A DNA stretch of 53,773 nucleotides from Thermosynechococcaceae cyanobacterium MS004 (GCA_022402525.1 JAKRSB010000005.1:1-53773); one strand, 5' to 3'. Counted from the first letter of the stretch, positions 37,242 through 45,939 are shown. Program-made: numbers and translations. Notes: generated from the sequence alone by a model not told the origin.

Positions 37242-37373
37242 GGAATAATGAAGTCTAATGATATGGCTAGCAAGGGTTTAGCAGATGCCTCTAAGGCACC
37301 CAATTGAGGCTTCAATAAGAGGTTTCTTGCTATCTAAATTAATAGGTATCGTGACAACAAGCATCACCGTAGG

Positions 37374-38513
37374 CTATTCAATCCATCCATTTACCATCAC
37401 TTTGTAGAGTGCCTGAAACCGAGTTTGAGCCTTGAGTTTTTTGACCGCATTATTAATATGAAATTTAACGGTACTTTCACTGATAATGAGATGGGTCGCA
37501 ATGTCGCGATCGCGCAATCCCTGAGCCAATAGCCTCAAAATCTCTTGCTCTCTCTCAGATAAGGGTGAGTTCTGCTGGCTTGAAGTCACTTGGTAGGGAA
37601 CCGTAAGCAGAATCTGAATGACCTTTTGATGAATATCCGTTTGGTACGCTAATGTGCCCCCTAAACAGGTCACAGTTGGCTTAAGCTGCCTAAATGAACC
37701 AGACAACGCGTCTTGAAGGTCTGACTGTGATCGTCCAGAGGGAGAAATCAGGGCTTCTAGCGCTACCGTATCTTCACGGTACATCAGGCGAAAAGAAATG
37801 CAGTCCATCGGTTTAAGCACATCCGCCAATTGCAGCATGATATTGTGCACCGAGAGAGGCAGCACTTGTTCAGTTCCAATCAAGGTGATGCGTACCGAGT
37901 CGAGTAGACAGGCCAACTGATCCGACAGCACAAGCTTATGAAACACTGGGGTTGCAGTCGAGGATTGCCAGTTTTGCTGCGCTTGCTGATACTTGAACGC
38001 CATTTCAAGGGCTACGGCAATGGTTGTACATAACGATTGCAGCACTTCTAAAAATTCTGCCACCATTGGCCGTTGACTAAAGGCTGCCAAAACTCCCACC
38101 ACACGATCACCAACGGTCAACGGATACCCGGCAAACCCCTGAATTTTGTTGGCGATCGCCCAGTCCCGATCTTTGACCCAAGGTTCTTCCACTAGGTTAT
38201 TGCTCAAAAATGAAATCCGATTTTGCGCAATTTTTCCAACCTTATAAGATCCCATCGCAACCCGCGCAAACTCGCCATTGGTGCGAGTTGATAAGCCAGA
38301 GGAGGCCACTAGACGAAGAAATTTGGCATCTGCTTCTACCAACCAAATGCGTGCAAAAACGCAGTCAAAGTTCTCAATCAATCCATTGGTAATGCAGTTG
38401 GCGATCTCCTCTGGCTCAAAACAGCCGCTCAGTTTCTGTGCGAGCCGATTGATGCGTTGAAGATAGAAAATGAGCTGTGATCCATCTATTAATTGTGGCG
38501 AGGTGTTAGACAC
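37374..38513 (-). CDS. GAF-domain LuxR-type regulator
   Basis: A 379-residue transcription factor. GAF domain about 30-175 (FDCVFARIWLVE, GFAGYPLTVGDRVVGVLAAFS), a middle part without clear domain that could be a second GAF-like sensor, and a C-terminal LuxR HTH about 318-375 (LSEREQEILRLLAQGLRDRDIATHLIISESTVKFHI). The gene is embedded in the Nit1C block, same strand, between the MSMEG_0570 gene and the flavin oxidoreductase. Synechocystis also has a regulator next to sll0783. It may sense a cluster metabolite; no receiver domain, so it is probably not a two-component partner. Confidence 0.85.
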   Translation of the reverse strand: MSNTSPQLIDGSQLIFYLQRINRLAQKLSGCFEPEEIANCITNGLIENFDCVFARIWLVEADAKFLRLVASSGLSTRTNGEFARVAMGSYKVGKIAQNRISFLSNNLVEEPWVKDRDWAIANKIQGFAGYPLTVGDRVVGVLAAFSQRPMVAEFLEVLQSLCTTIAVALEMAFKYQQAQQNWQSSTATPVFHKLVLSDQLACLLDSVRITLIGTEQVLPLSVHNIMLQLADVLKPMDCISFRLMYREDTVALEALISPSGRSQSDLQDALSGSFRQLKPTVTCLGGTLAYQTDIHQKVIQILLTVPYQVTSSQQNSPLSEREQEILRLLAQGLRDRDIATHLIISESTVKFHINNAVKKLKAQTRFQALYKVMVNGWIE

Positions 38514-38641
38514 GAATTGACTCTCAAGGCAGGCTCATAACCTTTCTCATAGTCCAGTTGACTCTCTAGAAACTGTGTTGTTGACTACCAGACCATGAGG
38601 CCAAATCTTTTCAGATGCACACTTTTCAGGCGCTCAGCGGA

Positions 38642-38929
38642 TTACTCAATAAATCGGATGACTTTCACAGTGCGCGGTAATTGTTCTTCGTACTGTGCCG
38701 CAGTCGCTTCGATTTCCTGGAGTTGACCCAGCGCTAACCCGCAAGGGAATCCATATTTTGCCTTCACGCGATCACTGGCAATGGTCAACGCCGCCTGCGA
38801 TCGCGCGACAAAATCCGATAGGTCATAGCTTTGGTCAGGGGTGAAGTATTCTTTGATGATTAAAGACGGAGAGTAGCAGATCGCCTGAGACCCATCAGGC
38901 CACTCGATTTGAAACCGCATTTCTGGCAT
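38642..38929 (-). CDS. MSMEG_0570-family nitrogen starvation protein
   Basis: A 95-residue soluble protein of the MSMEG_0570 family, found only with Nit1C clusters. MRFQIEWPDGSQAICYSPSLIIKEYF, YDLSDFVARSQAALTIASDRVKAKYGFPCGLALGQL are the family pattern. Biochemical role unknown. Cotranscribed with the glycosyltransferase upstream (59 bp, spacer filled by a 14-bp tandem repeat). Confidence 0.9.
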   Translation of the reverse strand: MPEMRFQIEWPDGSQAICYSPSLIIKEYFTPDQSYDLSDFVARSQAALTIASDRVKAKYGFPCGLALGQLQEIEATAAQYEEQLPRTVKVIRFIE

Positions 38930-38942
38930 TGGAAACTCCTGT

Positions 38943-38984
38943 AGATTGAGTCCTATAGATTGAATCCTATAGGTTGAATTTATT
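38943..38984. repeat. 14-bp tandem repeat, 3 copies
   Basis: agattgagtcctat / agattgaatcctat / aggttgaatttatt between the glycosyltransferase stop and the MSMEG_0570 start. Confidence 0.9.
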
Positions 38985-38988
38985 TAAT

Positions 38989-40167
38989 TTAGACCACATG
39001 AACTTCTGAAACGGAGTGCCGTTGCAAAAGCTGTTTATAGCGTTGGATATGCAGGCAAGCAGAGGCTTCCCAAGTGTATTGAGTCAAAACGGTTTGACTC
39101 TTTTGCTTCAGCGGCTCAGATAGGTTCGGCTGCACGCTTGCAATCATGGCCTGAGCGATCGCATCTACGTCACAGGGGTTCACCAATAGCGCCTGATCTG
39201 CGGCTAAAAACTCGGTGAACGGCGGCTGATTAGACGTGATAACGGGGAGATTGGAGGCGATCGCCTCTAGCACCACCAGTCCCCAACCTTCTTTAAGGGA
39301 CGGAAACACAAAGGCATCGGCACAGCGATACAGCACGGGCAGTTCCTCCGCAGAGACTACGCCAGAAATGATTAGCGATTGACCCAAAGAGATATTCAAT
39401 TTTTGAACCGCATCAAAAAATAGCTCTCGGTAGGGCGAAACGTCAAAGAATGTATCGCCCCCAGCAATGACGAGCTGTGCATCGGGGAAGTATTTTAGGA
39501 CTTGGGCAAACGCTTCTACTATTGCAATGGAATTTTTACGAGGCTCAATGCCGCCTACTGTTAAGTAAATGGGATGTCCCTTTAAGCCAAGCTGCTGTTT
39601 GAGTGCCGCAGTCGCCTCTGGGTTAGGAAGAAAACGCTGCACATCTACCCCATTGGTGACGCGAGCCGTTTTGACTTGATAGTGCTGTTCTACCTGAGTT
39701 TGCCAATACTCGCTGACGCACAAACACAAATCTGGTAGCCGAATGGATCGATCTTGGCACTCCTGAAGGTAAGGGTGGTTGAAGTCATCAATGTGGTGAA
39801 TGGTGCGGAGATAGTGGGGGATGACTTGGCGATCGCGCAGGATAGCCAGCGCATTGGCGCTAATGCAGTCTTGGGCATGGTAGTAATCAAACCCCTCAGA
39901 GGATTGCTCAAAGTAATCCACAAACTCTTGAATTCGCTGCTTTACCAAGGCTTCAACATCATCGGCAGCAGGAAATGACGGAATTAGACGAGACTCGCAC
40001 TGAAGAGGGCGGCAAAATTCAGCACCAGCTTTTGCCAACGCAAAAATACAGACCTGATGGCCCAAAGCCTGAAGCGCTTCAGCAAGATATATCGTATGCA
40101 TCACCCCGCCGCGAGGCTTGGTGGAATAGAGCAGAAAAGCAATGCGAAGGGTATTTTTTTGAGTCAT
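38989..40167 (-). CDS. MSMEG_0565-family glycosyltransferase (GT4)
   Basis: A 392-residue GT4 glycosyltransferase of the MSMEG_0565 family, part of Nit1C. Starts RIAFLLYSTKPRGGVMHTIYLAEAL (acceptor-binding Gly loop), has GGIEPRKNSIAIVEAF and the EX7E-like EGWGLVVLEAIASNLPVI near residue 290. Donor and acceptor unknown. Upstream it now faces the divergent + strand insert, so its original link to the AIR-synthase gene in the operon is cut; no NtcA box is visible in its 169-bp upstream spacer. Confidence 0.9.
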   Translation of the reverse strand: MTQKNTLRIAFLLYSTKPRGGVMHTIYLAEALQALGHQVCIFALAKAGAEFCRPLQCESRLIPSFPAADDVEALVKQRIQEFVDYFEQSSEGFDYYHAQDCISANALAILRDRQVIPHYLRTIHHIDDFNHPYLQECQDRSIRLPDLCLCVSEYWQTQVEQHYQVKTARVTNGVDVQRFLPNPEATAALKQQLGLKGHPIYLTVGGIEPRKNSIAIVEAFAQVLKYFPDAQLVIAGGDTFFDVSPYRELFFDAVQKLNISLGQSLIISGVVSAEELPVLYRCADAFVFPSLKEGWGLVVLEAIASNLPVITSNQPPFTEFLAADQALLVNPCDVDAIAQAMIASVQPNLSEPLKQKSQTVLTQYTWEASACLHIQRYKQLLQRHSVSEVHVV

Positions 40168-40336
40168 AAAGATGTTGATCTATTTACGCTGTCTGTCAAA
40201 AGGCAGTTTATTGGAAAGACATCCTCGATGATCGGAACTGTTTAGATTATGGGCATCCTATCTTAATCGTTTTGCTGCTTGGCACAAGCGATTTAACCAA
40301 AGAACACATGTCCATAAAAGCACTGGAGCGGTTGAC

Positions 40337-40798
40337 ATGGATTTACAGCATTTAAAGTGGACTAAAAACGTAAAAAGGAAGGATGATGATTGGGCTTACA
40401 AAGAGTTCAAGGTCTTCGATCTCTTTAAATTGGCCTGGAAAAATGACGAGAAAAATGCTGATAAACCTGCCAAAAATGACTTAATTCTGCTTAGACAGAA
40501 AGGATACGTCACTCATTTAGTCAAAGTTTTAGATTACAAGTCTGAACATGAGGATGAAAAGCATGACTATGATGTCTACCGAATTGTTGAAGTACTTTGG
40601 ATTATCAATTTTAGTTGCCCACCTACATTAGCAAAGGCAGATGTGTTGTTTAATTATCCAGAGGTTCTCAAATATCAAAGCGGACACATAATGGAATTAG
40701 AGAGCTTGCCCACATTCAAAAAAAGTTGGGAAGAGAAGAGTGGATTAAAAGGTTTCCAAGTTCACATTGAAGAGTTGTTGGCGTTGAGCAATGTCTGA
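40337..40798 (+). CDS. Unknown protein in AT-rich insert
   Basis: A 153-residue soluble protein, acidic and Lys-rich, with no family I recognise with certainty. The core DLILLRQKGYVTHLVKVLDYKSEHEDEKHDYDVYRIVEVLWI resembles the beta-barrel of EVE/PUA-like nucleic-acid or ligand binders, but that is only an impression. Base composition is visibly AT-richer than the Nit1C genes, and it lies on the opposite strand between them, next to a toxin-antitoxin pair; recent arrival by transfer is likely. Confidence 0.6.
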   Translation: MDLQHLKWTKNVKRKDDDWAYKEFKVFDLFKLAWKNDEKNADKPAKNDLILLRQKGYVTHLVKVLDYKSEHEDEKHDYDVYRIVEVLWIINFSCPPTLAKADVLFNYPEVLKYQSGHIMELESLPTFKKSWEEKSGLKGFQVHIEELLALSNV

Positions 40799-40848
40799 AG
40801 CTTTGATCTCTACTCCTGCTATCCTAGAAGTAGGAATAGGAGAGATCT

Positions 40849-41046
40849 ATGACTGTTTTAGTGCAAGAGTTTTTGAAGACTTTTGACCGCTTGACGAACT
40901 CCGAACGACTAGATTTAGCGTCAGAGATCTTGAGGCGGACAGTACATTTAGATTTTCCACCTTTGCCTGATCAAGATTTAGCTTTGAATGCCGAGGCAGT
41001 TTTTCTAGCGTTGGACGAGCAAGAAGCTGTCAATGAATGCTCCTAA
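40849..41046 (+). CDS. PemK/MazF-associated antitoxin
   Basis: A 65-residue protein. LVQEFLKTFDRLTNSERLDLASEILRRT then PPLPDQDLALNAEAVFLALDEQEA is the short antitoxin type paired with PemK toxins in cyanobacteria. The toxin frame starts inside its last codons (ATG 41033), a typical TA overlap. A ggagagat precedes ATG 40849. Since the toxin is frameshifted, it may be an orphan antitoxin. Confidence 0.78.
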   Translation: MTVLVQEFLKTFDRLTNSERLDLASEILRRTVHLDFPPLPDQDLALNAEAVFLALDEQEAVNECS

Positions 41047-41364
41047 TCGTGGGGAAGTTTGGTTGGTAGACCTAAGGCGTATGTCGCGAAGGTTAGACCA
41101 TGCTTAGTCATCAGCATCCCTACCTTAAGCCAAGATCGTGCGTTAGCGACTCTAATTCCGCACACAACTAGTCCGCGTGATTCAAGGTTTGAAGTCAATA
41201 TCAAAGTTAAGTTCCTTCGAGAAGGGGCTTTCGATGTACAAAACATTATTACAATCTCTCATGCAAAGCTTTTACGGAAATTGGGAAGTTTAACCCCAGA
41301 GCAAATCGGGAAATTAGAGCAAGTGCTGGACTTTTGGTTGGGATTGGGAAACGCCGACGAGTAA
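41033..41364 (+). pseudogene. Frameshifted PemK/MazF toxin
   Basis: ATG 41033 starts MNAPNRGEVWLVDL, the exact PemK start, but a net -1 indel around 41072-41080 shifts the frame, and translation stops at TAG near residue 25. The other frame continues the toxin perfectly: VAKVRPCLVISIPTLSQDR, ATLIPHTTSPRDSRFEV, FLREGAFDVQNIITISHAKL to 41364. Catalytic Arg and Thr/Ser regions are in the second part, without a proper start. So the ribonuclease is inactive unless ribosomes slip or the base is an assembly error. Confidence 0.83.
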
Positions 41365-41401
41365 ATTACATATTTTTTACAACGGTTCACCTCTATCCCG
41401 A

Positions 41402-42346
41402 TCAACTGGACGAAAATCCCGTTAGTGGCTGCTGCGCAAAGTCCCAAAATGTAGCGGTTTCAGACTCAGATTTTAAGAGCAGTTGTGGCTTGGCCTGGAT
41501 GGTTCCGACTGCCTCGCAAACTAACTCGCGCTGATGAAAATAGGACTGAATTTTCTCGACATAGCTGGGACGGACGCTCAAAAGAAAGCCATAGCTAGGG
41601 AAACAGACCAGCCACTTCTCTAGCAATAATTCTTCTGGACAAGGAATCTGATCGAGGTTCAGGATTGCGCCGCAGCCGGAGGTTTCGAGGAGCATGAGTA
41701 ATGTGCCAATAATGCCGCCCATGCTGATGTCTTTACCTGTATCGCACAAGCCTAATTCTGCGATTTTGGGCAACAGTTCTAAATCGCCTTGTAGACGCTC
41801 TGGGTCGGCAGTGGTTGCAGCATTCCAGAACGGGTAGATTGGATGAGGCTGACCGCGAAAGTCGGTGACGACCAAAAGAACATCGTTAGGTTTGGCGCTA
41901 AAGCTTGTGATGAGATGGGTAGCTCTTCCCAAAATTGCGACGGACAGAGCACTGTAGGGACTATGGCAGTTTGTATGGCCTCCTACGATGGGAATGTTAT
42001 AGGCGTTCGCCGCCGCAAGCATTCCCTGCCAGATGGGTTGAGTGGCTTCGGTAGACTGGCTCCAGATGGTATCTACCAGGGCGATCGCCCGTCCACCCAT
42101 GGCGTGGATATCGCTCACGTTCACCATCACCGCACACCAGCCCGCAAACCAGGGGTCTGTCTCTAAAAACTCTGGCAAAAGTCCCTCAGCGGCGAGCAGT
42201 AAATAGCCATTTCCATCGGGAATCGCGGCGCAATCATCGCCAACTTTGATGGCGCTTGATTTAAGGTGAAGGGCCGCCGTCTGGATATCTTGCTTGGATT
42301 GAAGGCCAAGAGATGCTTTGAGCTGGGCGGCAAGGATGGATAACAT
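41402..42346 (-). CDS. Sll0787-family AIR synthase-like protein (Nit1C)
   Basis: A 314-residue protein with a PurM/AIR-synthase ATP-grasp-like fold, Sll0787 family. From ATG 42346 MLSILAAQLKASLG, IKVGDDCAAIP (ATP-binding Asp), VMVNVSDIHAMGGRAIALVDTI, VGGHTNCH, CDTGKDISMGGIIGTLLMLLETSGCG. It probably phosphorylates or activates a substrate in the nitrilase pathway. The frame is open another 36 codons upstream across the acetyltransferase stop; those residues are not conserved. The stop lies next to the frameshifted toxin, convergent. Confidence 0.88.
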   Translation of the reverse strand: MLSILAAQLKASLGLQSKQDIQTAALHLKSSAIKVGDDCAAIPDGNGYLLLAAEGLLPEFLETDPWFAGWCAVMVNVSDIHAMGGRAIALVDTIWSQSTEATQPIWQGMLAAANAYNIPIVGGHTNCHSPYSALSVAILGRATHLITSFSAKPNDVLLVVTDFRGQPHPIYPFWNAATTADPERLQGDLELLPKIAELGLCDTGKDISMGGIIGTLLMLLETSGCGAILNLDQIPCPEELLLEKWLVCFPSYGFLLSVRPSYVEKIQSYFHQRELVCEAVGTIQAKPQLLLKSESETATFWDFAQQPLTGFSSS

Positions 42347-42351
42347 GACAT

Positions 42352-42858
42352 TCAGGAGGCTTCCTGGCTTAAGAATGGAAGGGCGGGACGAGGTTCTGTG
42401 CCAGCAGGATAGTGATTGAGGTCGGCTTCCATCAGGTGATGGGTTAAGCCGCAAAGATCTAGTTCTTCTAAAGAGTTCCAGTGCAGTCGCTGGAAGAATC
42501 GCACATTTTGAAGCTGTACCGTGGCTAAAAAGCGATCGCAGCCCCAGGTGTTTGCAGTTGTGACGGCTTTATAAATTAGGCCTTTCCCCACCTGGGCAGC
42601 ACGGCGATGGTCGAGATGAACGCCTAAACGTCCGCCATACCAAAGTCTAGATTCTGATTCGTAGATGCGGACAATACCGACAACTTCAGAGGCTTGGGTG
42701 GCAATAATGGGGTAGGCGATCGCATCCAGGGCATCCTCATCACTGCCTGTAAATATCCCCTGCTCTTCCACAAAAATAGAATGGCGGAGGGCAAAATAGG
42801 CTTGAATTTCGGTGGGGGTCTTTGCCAGTTGAAACTGATAGGGGTGAGTCTTGTTCAT
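42352..42858 (-). CDS. Sll0786-family GNAT acetyltransferase (Nit1C)
   Basis: A 168-residue GNAT N-acetyltransferase of the MSMEG_0567/Sll0786 type. FALRHSIFVEEQGIFTGSDEDALDAIAYPIIA and VGIVRIYESESRLWYGGRLGVHLDHRRAAQVGKGLIYKAV (acetyl-CoA loop Q/R-x-x-G-x-G/A) are present. The ATG 42858 is chosen over a TTG six bases upstream. It overlaps or abuts both neighbours, so translational coupling in the operon is likely. Substrate unknown. Confidence 0.9.
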   Translation of the reverse strand: MNKTHPYQFQLAKTPTEIQAYFALRHSIFVEEQGIFTGSDEDALDAIAYPIIATQASEVVGIVRIYESESRLWYGGRLGVHLDHRRAAQVGKGLIYKAVTTANTWGCDRFLATVQLQNVRFFQRLHWNSLEELDLCGLTHHLMEADLNHYPAGTEPRPALPFLSQEAS

Positions 42859-42867
42859 GGTCAAAAT

Positions 42868-43956
42868 TCATCCCTCAAAGTTAGAGAGCGCAGAGCAAGC
42901 ACCGCACTTGGCGCACCCTGCTTTAATATCTTGAGAAAACATGCCTGCCTGCCGCAGCTTTTGACCAATCTGCTCATACAGCGGATACATAAACGCGCTG
43001 CTGGGCGAAGGATAATTTGCCAAAGGCGTTCCGGTGATGGGCACAAAGGGCACAACAAAGGGGTAAACGCCAAGGGCAATCAGGCGATCGCAGGCATCAA
43101 GCAATGTCTCTGCACTATCTCCCAACCCTGCAAGTAAGTAGGTACTCACCTGTCCCCATCCAAAGACGTTAACGGCAGCAGCAAAAGCTTCGTAGTAATA
43201 GTCTGTGGGTACGGTCGCCTTCCCTGGCATAATCCGCGCGCGCACCTGCGGATCGACGGCTTCGAGGTGCATCCCTAAGCTGTCTACCCCCGCAGCCTTC
43301 ATTCGCTCAAACCATACAAAATCGTCCGGAGGTTCGGACTGTGCCTGAATGGGAAGATCCACCGCCGCTTTAATAGCCTTAGCGCACTCGGTCAGGTAGG
43401 CCGCGCCGCGATCGCTGACGTTTGGCGTCCCGGTGGTCATAATCATGTGTTTCACCCCGTCTAGTCGCACGGCGGCTTCAGCGACTTCTGCAAGCTGGGC
43501 TGGGGTTTTACGGGCAATGGTTCGATCGCCTTCCAAAGATTGACCAATGGCGCAAAACTGACAGGATGTTTTAGTGTCGCCATAGCGGATGCAGGTTTGC
43601 ATCACCGTGGTTGCCAGCACATCACGGCTGTGGAGCAGCGCAATTTTCCAGTAGGGGATGCCCTCGGCGGTGTTTAGGCCATAGAACTTGGGCTGATGGG
43701 GGAAGCTGATAGGGGCGATCGCTTCTCCTTTCCACTGCAATTGACGCTGGTCTGCGTCTGCATCATAAACGACCGAATAGGGAGACTCAGCAGCAGCACT
43801 GGTGTAGATGGGCACCATCACCGTCGTGTCTCCGACCGTAATGGCCTTATGGTCGGATGGCCCTGCGCCGCCTTTTCGTCCGGCTGCGCCTAGGGTCGGG
43901 TCAAGCAGCTTAAGACCGTGGGACTGCAGATCTGTAATGAGCTGACTCTGGTTCAT
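42868..43956 (-). CDS. MSMEG_0568-family radical SAM protein (Nit1C)
   Basis: A 362-residue radical SAM enzyme. The cluster Cys are 122, 132 and 135 ([14 protein letters not shown]), a CX9CX2C spacing and not the usual CX3CX2C, as in its family. A C-terminal CAKCGAC (348, 351, 354) likely holds a second Fe-S cluster. [11 protein letters not shown] and [18 protein letters not shown] fit the TIM barrel. Start overlaps the DUF1348 gene stop by four bases (ATGA). Reaction unknown. Confidence 0.9.
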   Translation of the reverse strand: MNQSQLITDLQSHGLKLLDPTLGAAGRKGGAGPSDHKAITVGDTTVMVPIYTSAAAESPYSVVYDADADQRQLQWKGEAIAPISFPHQPKFYGLNTAEGIPYWKIALLHSRDVLATTVMQTCIRYGDTKTSCQFCAIGQSLEGDRTIARKTPAQLAEVAEAAVRLDGVKHMIMTTGTPNVSDRGAAYLTECAKAIKAAVDLPIQAQSEPPDDFVWFERMKAAGVDSLGMHLEAVDPQVRARIMPGKATVPTDYYYEAFAAAVNVFGWGQVSTYLLAGLGDSAETLLDACDRLIALGVYPFVVPFVPITGTPLANYPSPSSAFMYPLYEQIGQKLRQAGMFSQDIKAGCAKCGACSALSNFEG

Positions 43957-44384
43957 GGGGTAGGACGCTCCCAGCGAAACTTGCGATCTGATTCCAAGAT
44001 GGGGACGTCGTTAATGCTGGCTTCTCGACGCTGCATCAAGCCGTTGGGGGCAAATTCCCACTGTTCGTTGCCATAGGCGCGGTACCAAAAGCCAGCGTCA
44101 TCATGCCACTCGTACTCAAACCGCACAGAAATTCGGTTTTCGGTAAAGCTCCACAGCTCTTTTTTAAGGCGATAGTCGAGTTCCCTGGCCCACTTGCGCT
44201 GCAAAAAGGCACGAATGGCCTCTCTGCCGCTAAAAAATTCGGCTCGGTTTCGCCACTGGGAGTCTTCGGTATAGGCGAGGGCAACACGGTCTGGATCACG
44301 AGTATTCCAAGCATCCTCGGCGGCCTGAACCTTAGCTGTCGCTGTTTCCAGCGTGAAGGGGGGCAATGGGGGACGGCTTTCCAT
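43953..44384 (-). CDS. DUF1348 / NTF2-like protein in Nit1C operon
   Basis: A 143-residue cone-shaped NTF2/SnoaL-like protein of the DUF1348 family ([59 protein letters not shown]-like [12 protein letters not shown] region, then ASINDVPI). Such folds bind small molecules or act as isomerases or hydrolases. Not part of the standard Nit1C set. It overlaps the nitrilase end by 53 bp and the radical SAM start by 4 bp, so it is truly within the operon. ATG 44384 fits family starts better than ATG 44414. Confidence 0.85.
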   Translation of the reverse strand: MESRPPLPPFTLETATAKVQAAEDAWNTRDPDRVALAYTEDSQWRNRAEFFSGREAIRAFLQRKWARELDYRLKKELWSFTENRISVRFEYEWHDDAGFWYRAYGNEQWEFAPNGLMQRREASINDVPILESDRKFRWERPTP

Positions 44385-45375
44385 AGTCTTGAGGTCTGAA
44401 GGTGAAAGGTTCATCGGTTGAAGATACGCCGTCTGAGAGAGATGAAGGCTGTTGGATGACGGTCTGAGTCTCTAAATTCAGGTTGAGCTGGAGCAGGTCG
44501 GGTCGGGCATAGTGGCCCACCGAATCCATCATGCGCTTGCGTTTGGTGATGAGGGAAAAATCAAGATCGGCGATCGCCATTCCTTCTCCCTCTGTAATGG
44601 GCGCACAGAGATGATTCCCCTCCGGCCCAATAATGGCGGTATTGCACCCCCCTACGAGCGCCTTTTGCAGCTTCTCGTCTGGGGTGATCTGCGCCACCTG
44701 CTCAGGGGAAAGCCATCCGGTGGCATTGATCACAAAACAGCCAGATTCCAGAGCATGGTGGCGAATGGTTACCTCAATTTGATCCGCAAAAATTTGCCCC
44801 ACGAGCGACCCCGGAAACTGGGCACAGTGGATCTGTTCATGCCCTGCCATCAGCGCATACCGTGCAAGGGGGTTGTAATGTTCCCAGCAGGCCAAGGCTC
44901 CTAATTTGCCCACGGCAGTATCCATCACCTTGAGTCCTGACCCGTCCCCCTGTCCCCAGACCATCCGCTCATGGTAGGTGGGCGTAATCTTGCGCCGCTT
45001 GAGAATCAGGGAACCATCGGCATCAAAGATGAGCTGGGTGTTATAAAGTGAGCCGTGGTCGCGCTCATTCACTCCCAAAACCACCACGATGCTGTGAGCT
45101 TTCGCGGCCTGACTGACCGCATCGGTGACAGTCCCAGGCACTTCTACCGCTTCCTCGTATAGTCGCATGTGCTCTTTGCCCATCAAAACGGGCGGCTGCA
45201 CAAAGGAAAAATACGGGTAGTAGGGCACAACCGTTTCTGGAAACACCGCTATCTGAGCGCCTTCTTTGGCAGCTGCGGCGATCGCCTCCAGCACTTTAGC
45301 CGTGGTTCCCTCACGGCTAAACAGGACAGGGCTGAGCTGAACGGCTGCGGCTCTCACCTTGCGAGAGTAATCCAT
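44332..45375 (-). CDS. Nit6803-family nitrilase (Nit1C)
   Basis: A 347-residue nitrilase that hydrolyses organic nitriles to acids and ammonia. Catalytic triad Glu47 ([14 protein letters not shown]), Lys129 ([20 protein letters not shown]) and Cys163 ([16 protein letters not shown]). YYPYFSF and [12 protein letters not shown] belong to the Nit6803 group. Nit1C nitrilases have been linked to growth on very low cyanide and to nitrogen starvation. Second gene of the NtcA-driven operon (2 bp after the Sll0783-like gene). C-terminal tail overlaps the DUF1348 gene. Confidence 0.94.
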   Translation of the reverse strand: MDYSRKVRAAAVQLSPVLFSREGTTAKVLEAIAAAAKEGAQIAVFPETVVPYYPYFSFVQPPVLMGKEHMRLYEEAVEVPGTVTDAVSQAAKAHSIVVVLGVNERDHGSLYNTQLIFDADGSLILKRRKITPTYHERMVWGQGDGSGLKVMDTAVGKLGALACWEHYNPLARYALMAGHEQIHCAQFPGSLVGQIFADQIEVTIRHHALESGCFVINATGWLSPEQVAQITPDEKLQKALVGGCNTAIIGPEGNHLCAPITEGEGMAIADLDFSLITKRKRMMDSVGHYARPDLLQLNLNLETQTVIQQPSSLSDGVSSTDEPFTFRPQDYGKPSPIAPLHAGNSDS

Positions 45376-45377
45376 GA

Positions 45378-45860
45378 TTAGAGCGTCCAGGTATCAAGGA
45401 TAAATGCGCCATCCTTACGGTGGAGCAGCACAATATCTAGAACATCTAAGGGACTGATGGGGATAATACCAGGGAGAAGCGATGGTTCACCGTGGCCGTA
45501 AAGTGCTTGTAGGGCAAAGCGACAGGCGTAAACTTTACCGCCTTCTGACATAAATTTAAGAATCTGGTCGCCAAAGTTCTGATGCCCAGGGAAGGCGGAA
45601 TCACCCAGTTTGGGAAAGCCACGCTGGATACCGAGGGTGACGCCAGGGCCATAGAGCAGAATGGAAGTTTCAAACCCTTTACGCTGCAAGCGCGTGGCCT
45701 GCAACAAGTTCACAAAACCAATAGAACCTTCAAAGGCAACGGTATGAAAGGTAACAAGGGCTTTCTCGCCTGGGTCGGCTTGAACATCGGGGAATACTTT
45801 TTCTTCATAATCAACGAAGAAATCGCCTGTTTGGTGGGCGGGCTTTGTTACTTCAGGCAT
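45378..45860 (-). CDS. Sll0783/MSMEG_0572-family starvation protein
   Basis: A 160-residue soluble protein of the Sll0783 family, first gene of Nit1[67 protein letters not shown] and [24 protein letters not shown] are the hallmarks; DsrE-like fold is likely. In Synechocystis loss of sll0783 impairs PHB formation in nitrogen starvation. ATG 45860 follows an NtcA promoter. Confidence 0.93.
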   Translation of the reverse strand: MPEVTKPAHQTGDFFVDYEEKVFPDVQADPGEKALVTFHTVAFEGSIGFVNLLQATRLQRKGFETSILLYGPGVTLGIQRGFPKLGDSAFPGHQNFGDQILKFMSEGGKVYACRFALQALYGHGEPSLLPGIIPISPLDVLDIVLLHRKDGAFILDTWTL

Positions 45861-45896
45861 CGTCTATTTCTCTTTTGCAACAACGGGTATGGCGCA

Positions 45897-45939
45897 AGCG
45901 TAAAGCGATGCTCTAAGTGATTTTTGTATCTGCAACTAC
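45897..45939 (-). promoter_or_regulatory. NtcA-activated promoter of the Nit1C operon
   Basis: Minus strand gtagttgcagatac (45939-45926) is GTA-N8-TAC; 23 bp later tacgct (45902-45897) fits TAN3T. The Sll0783-like start is 36 bp further, which leaves a leader of about 30 nt. Confidence 0.85.
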
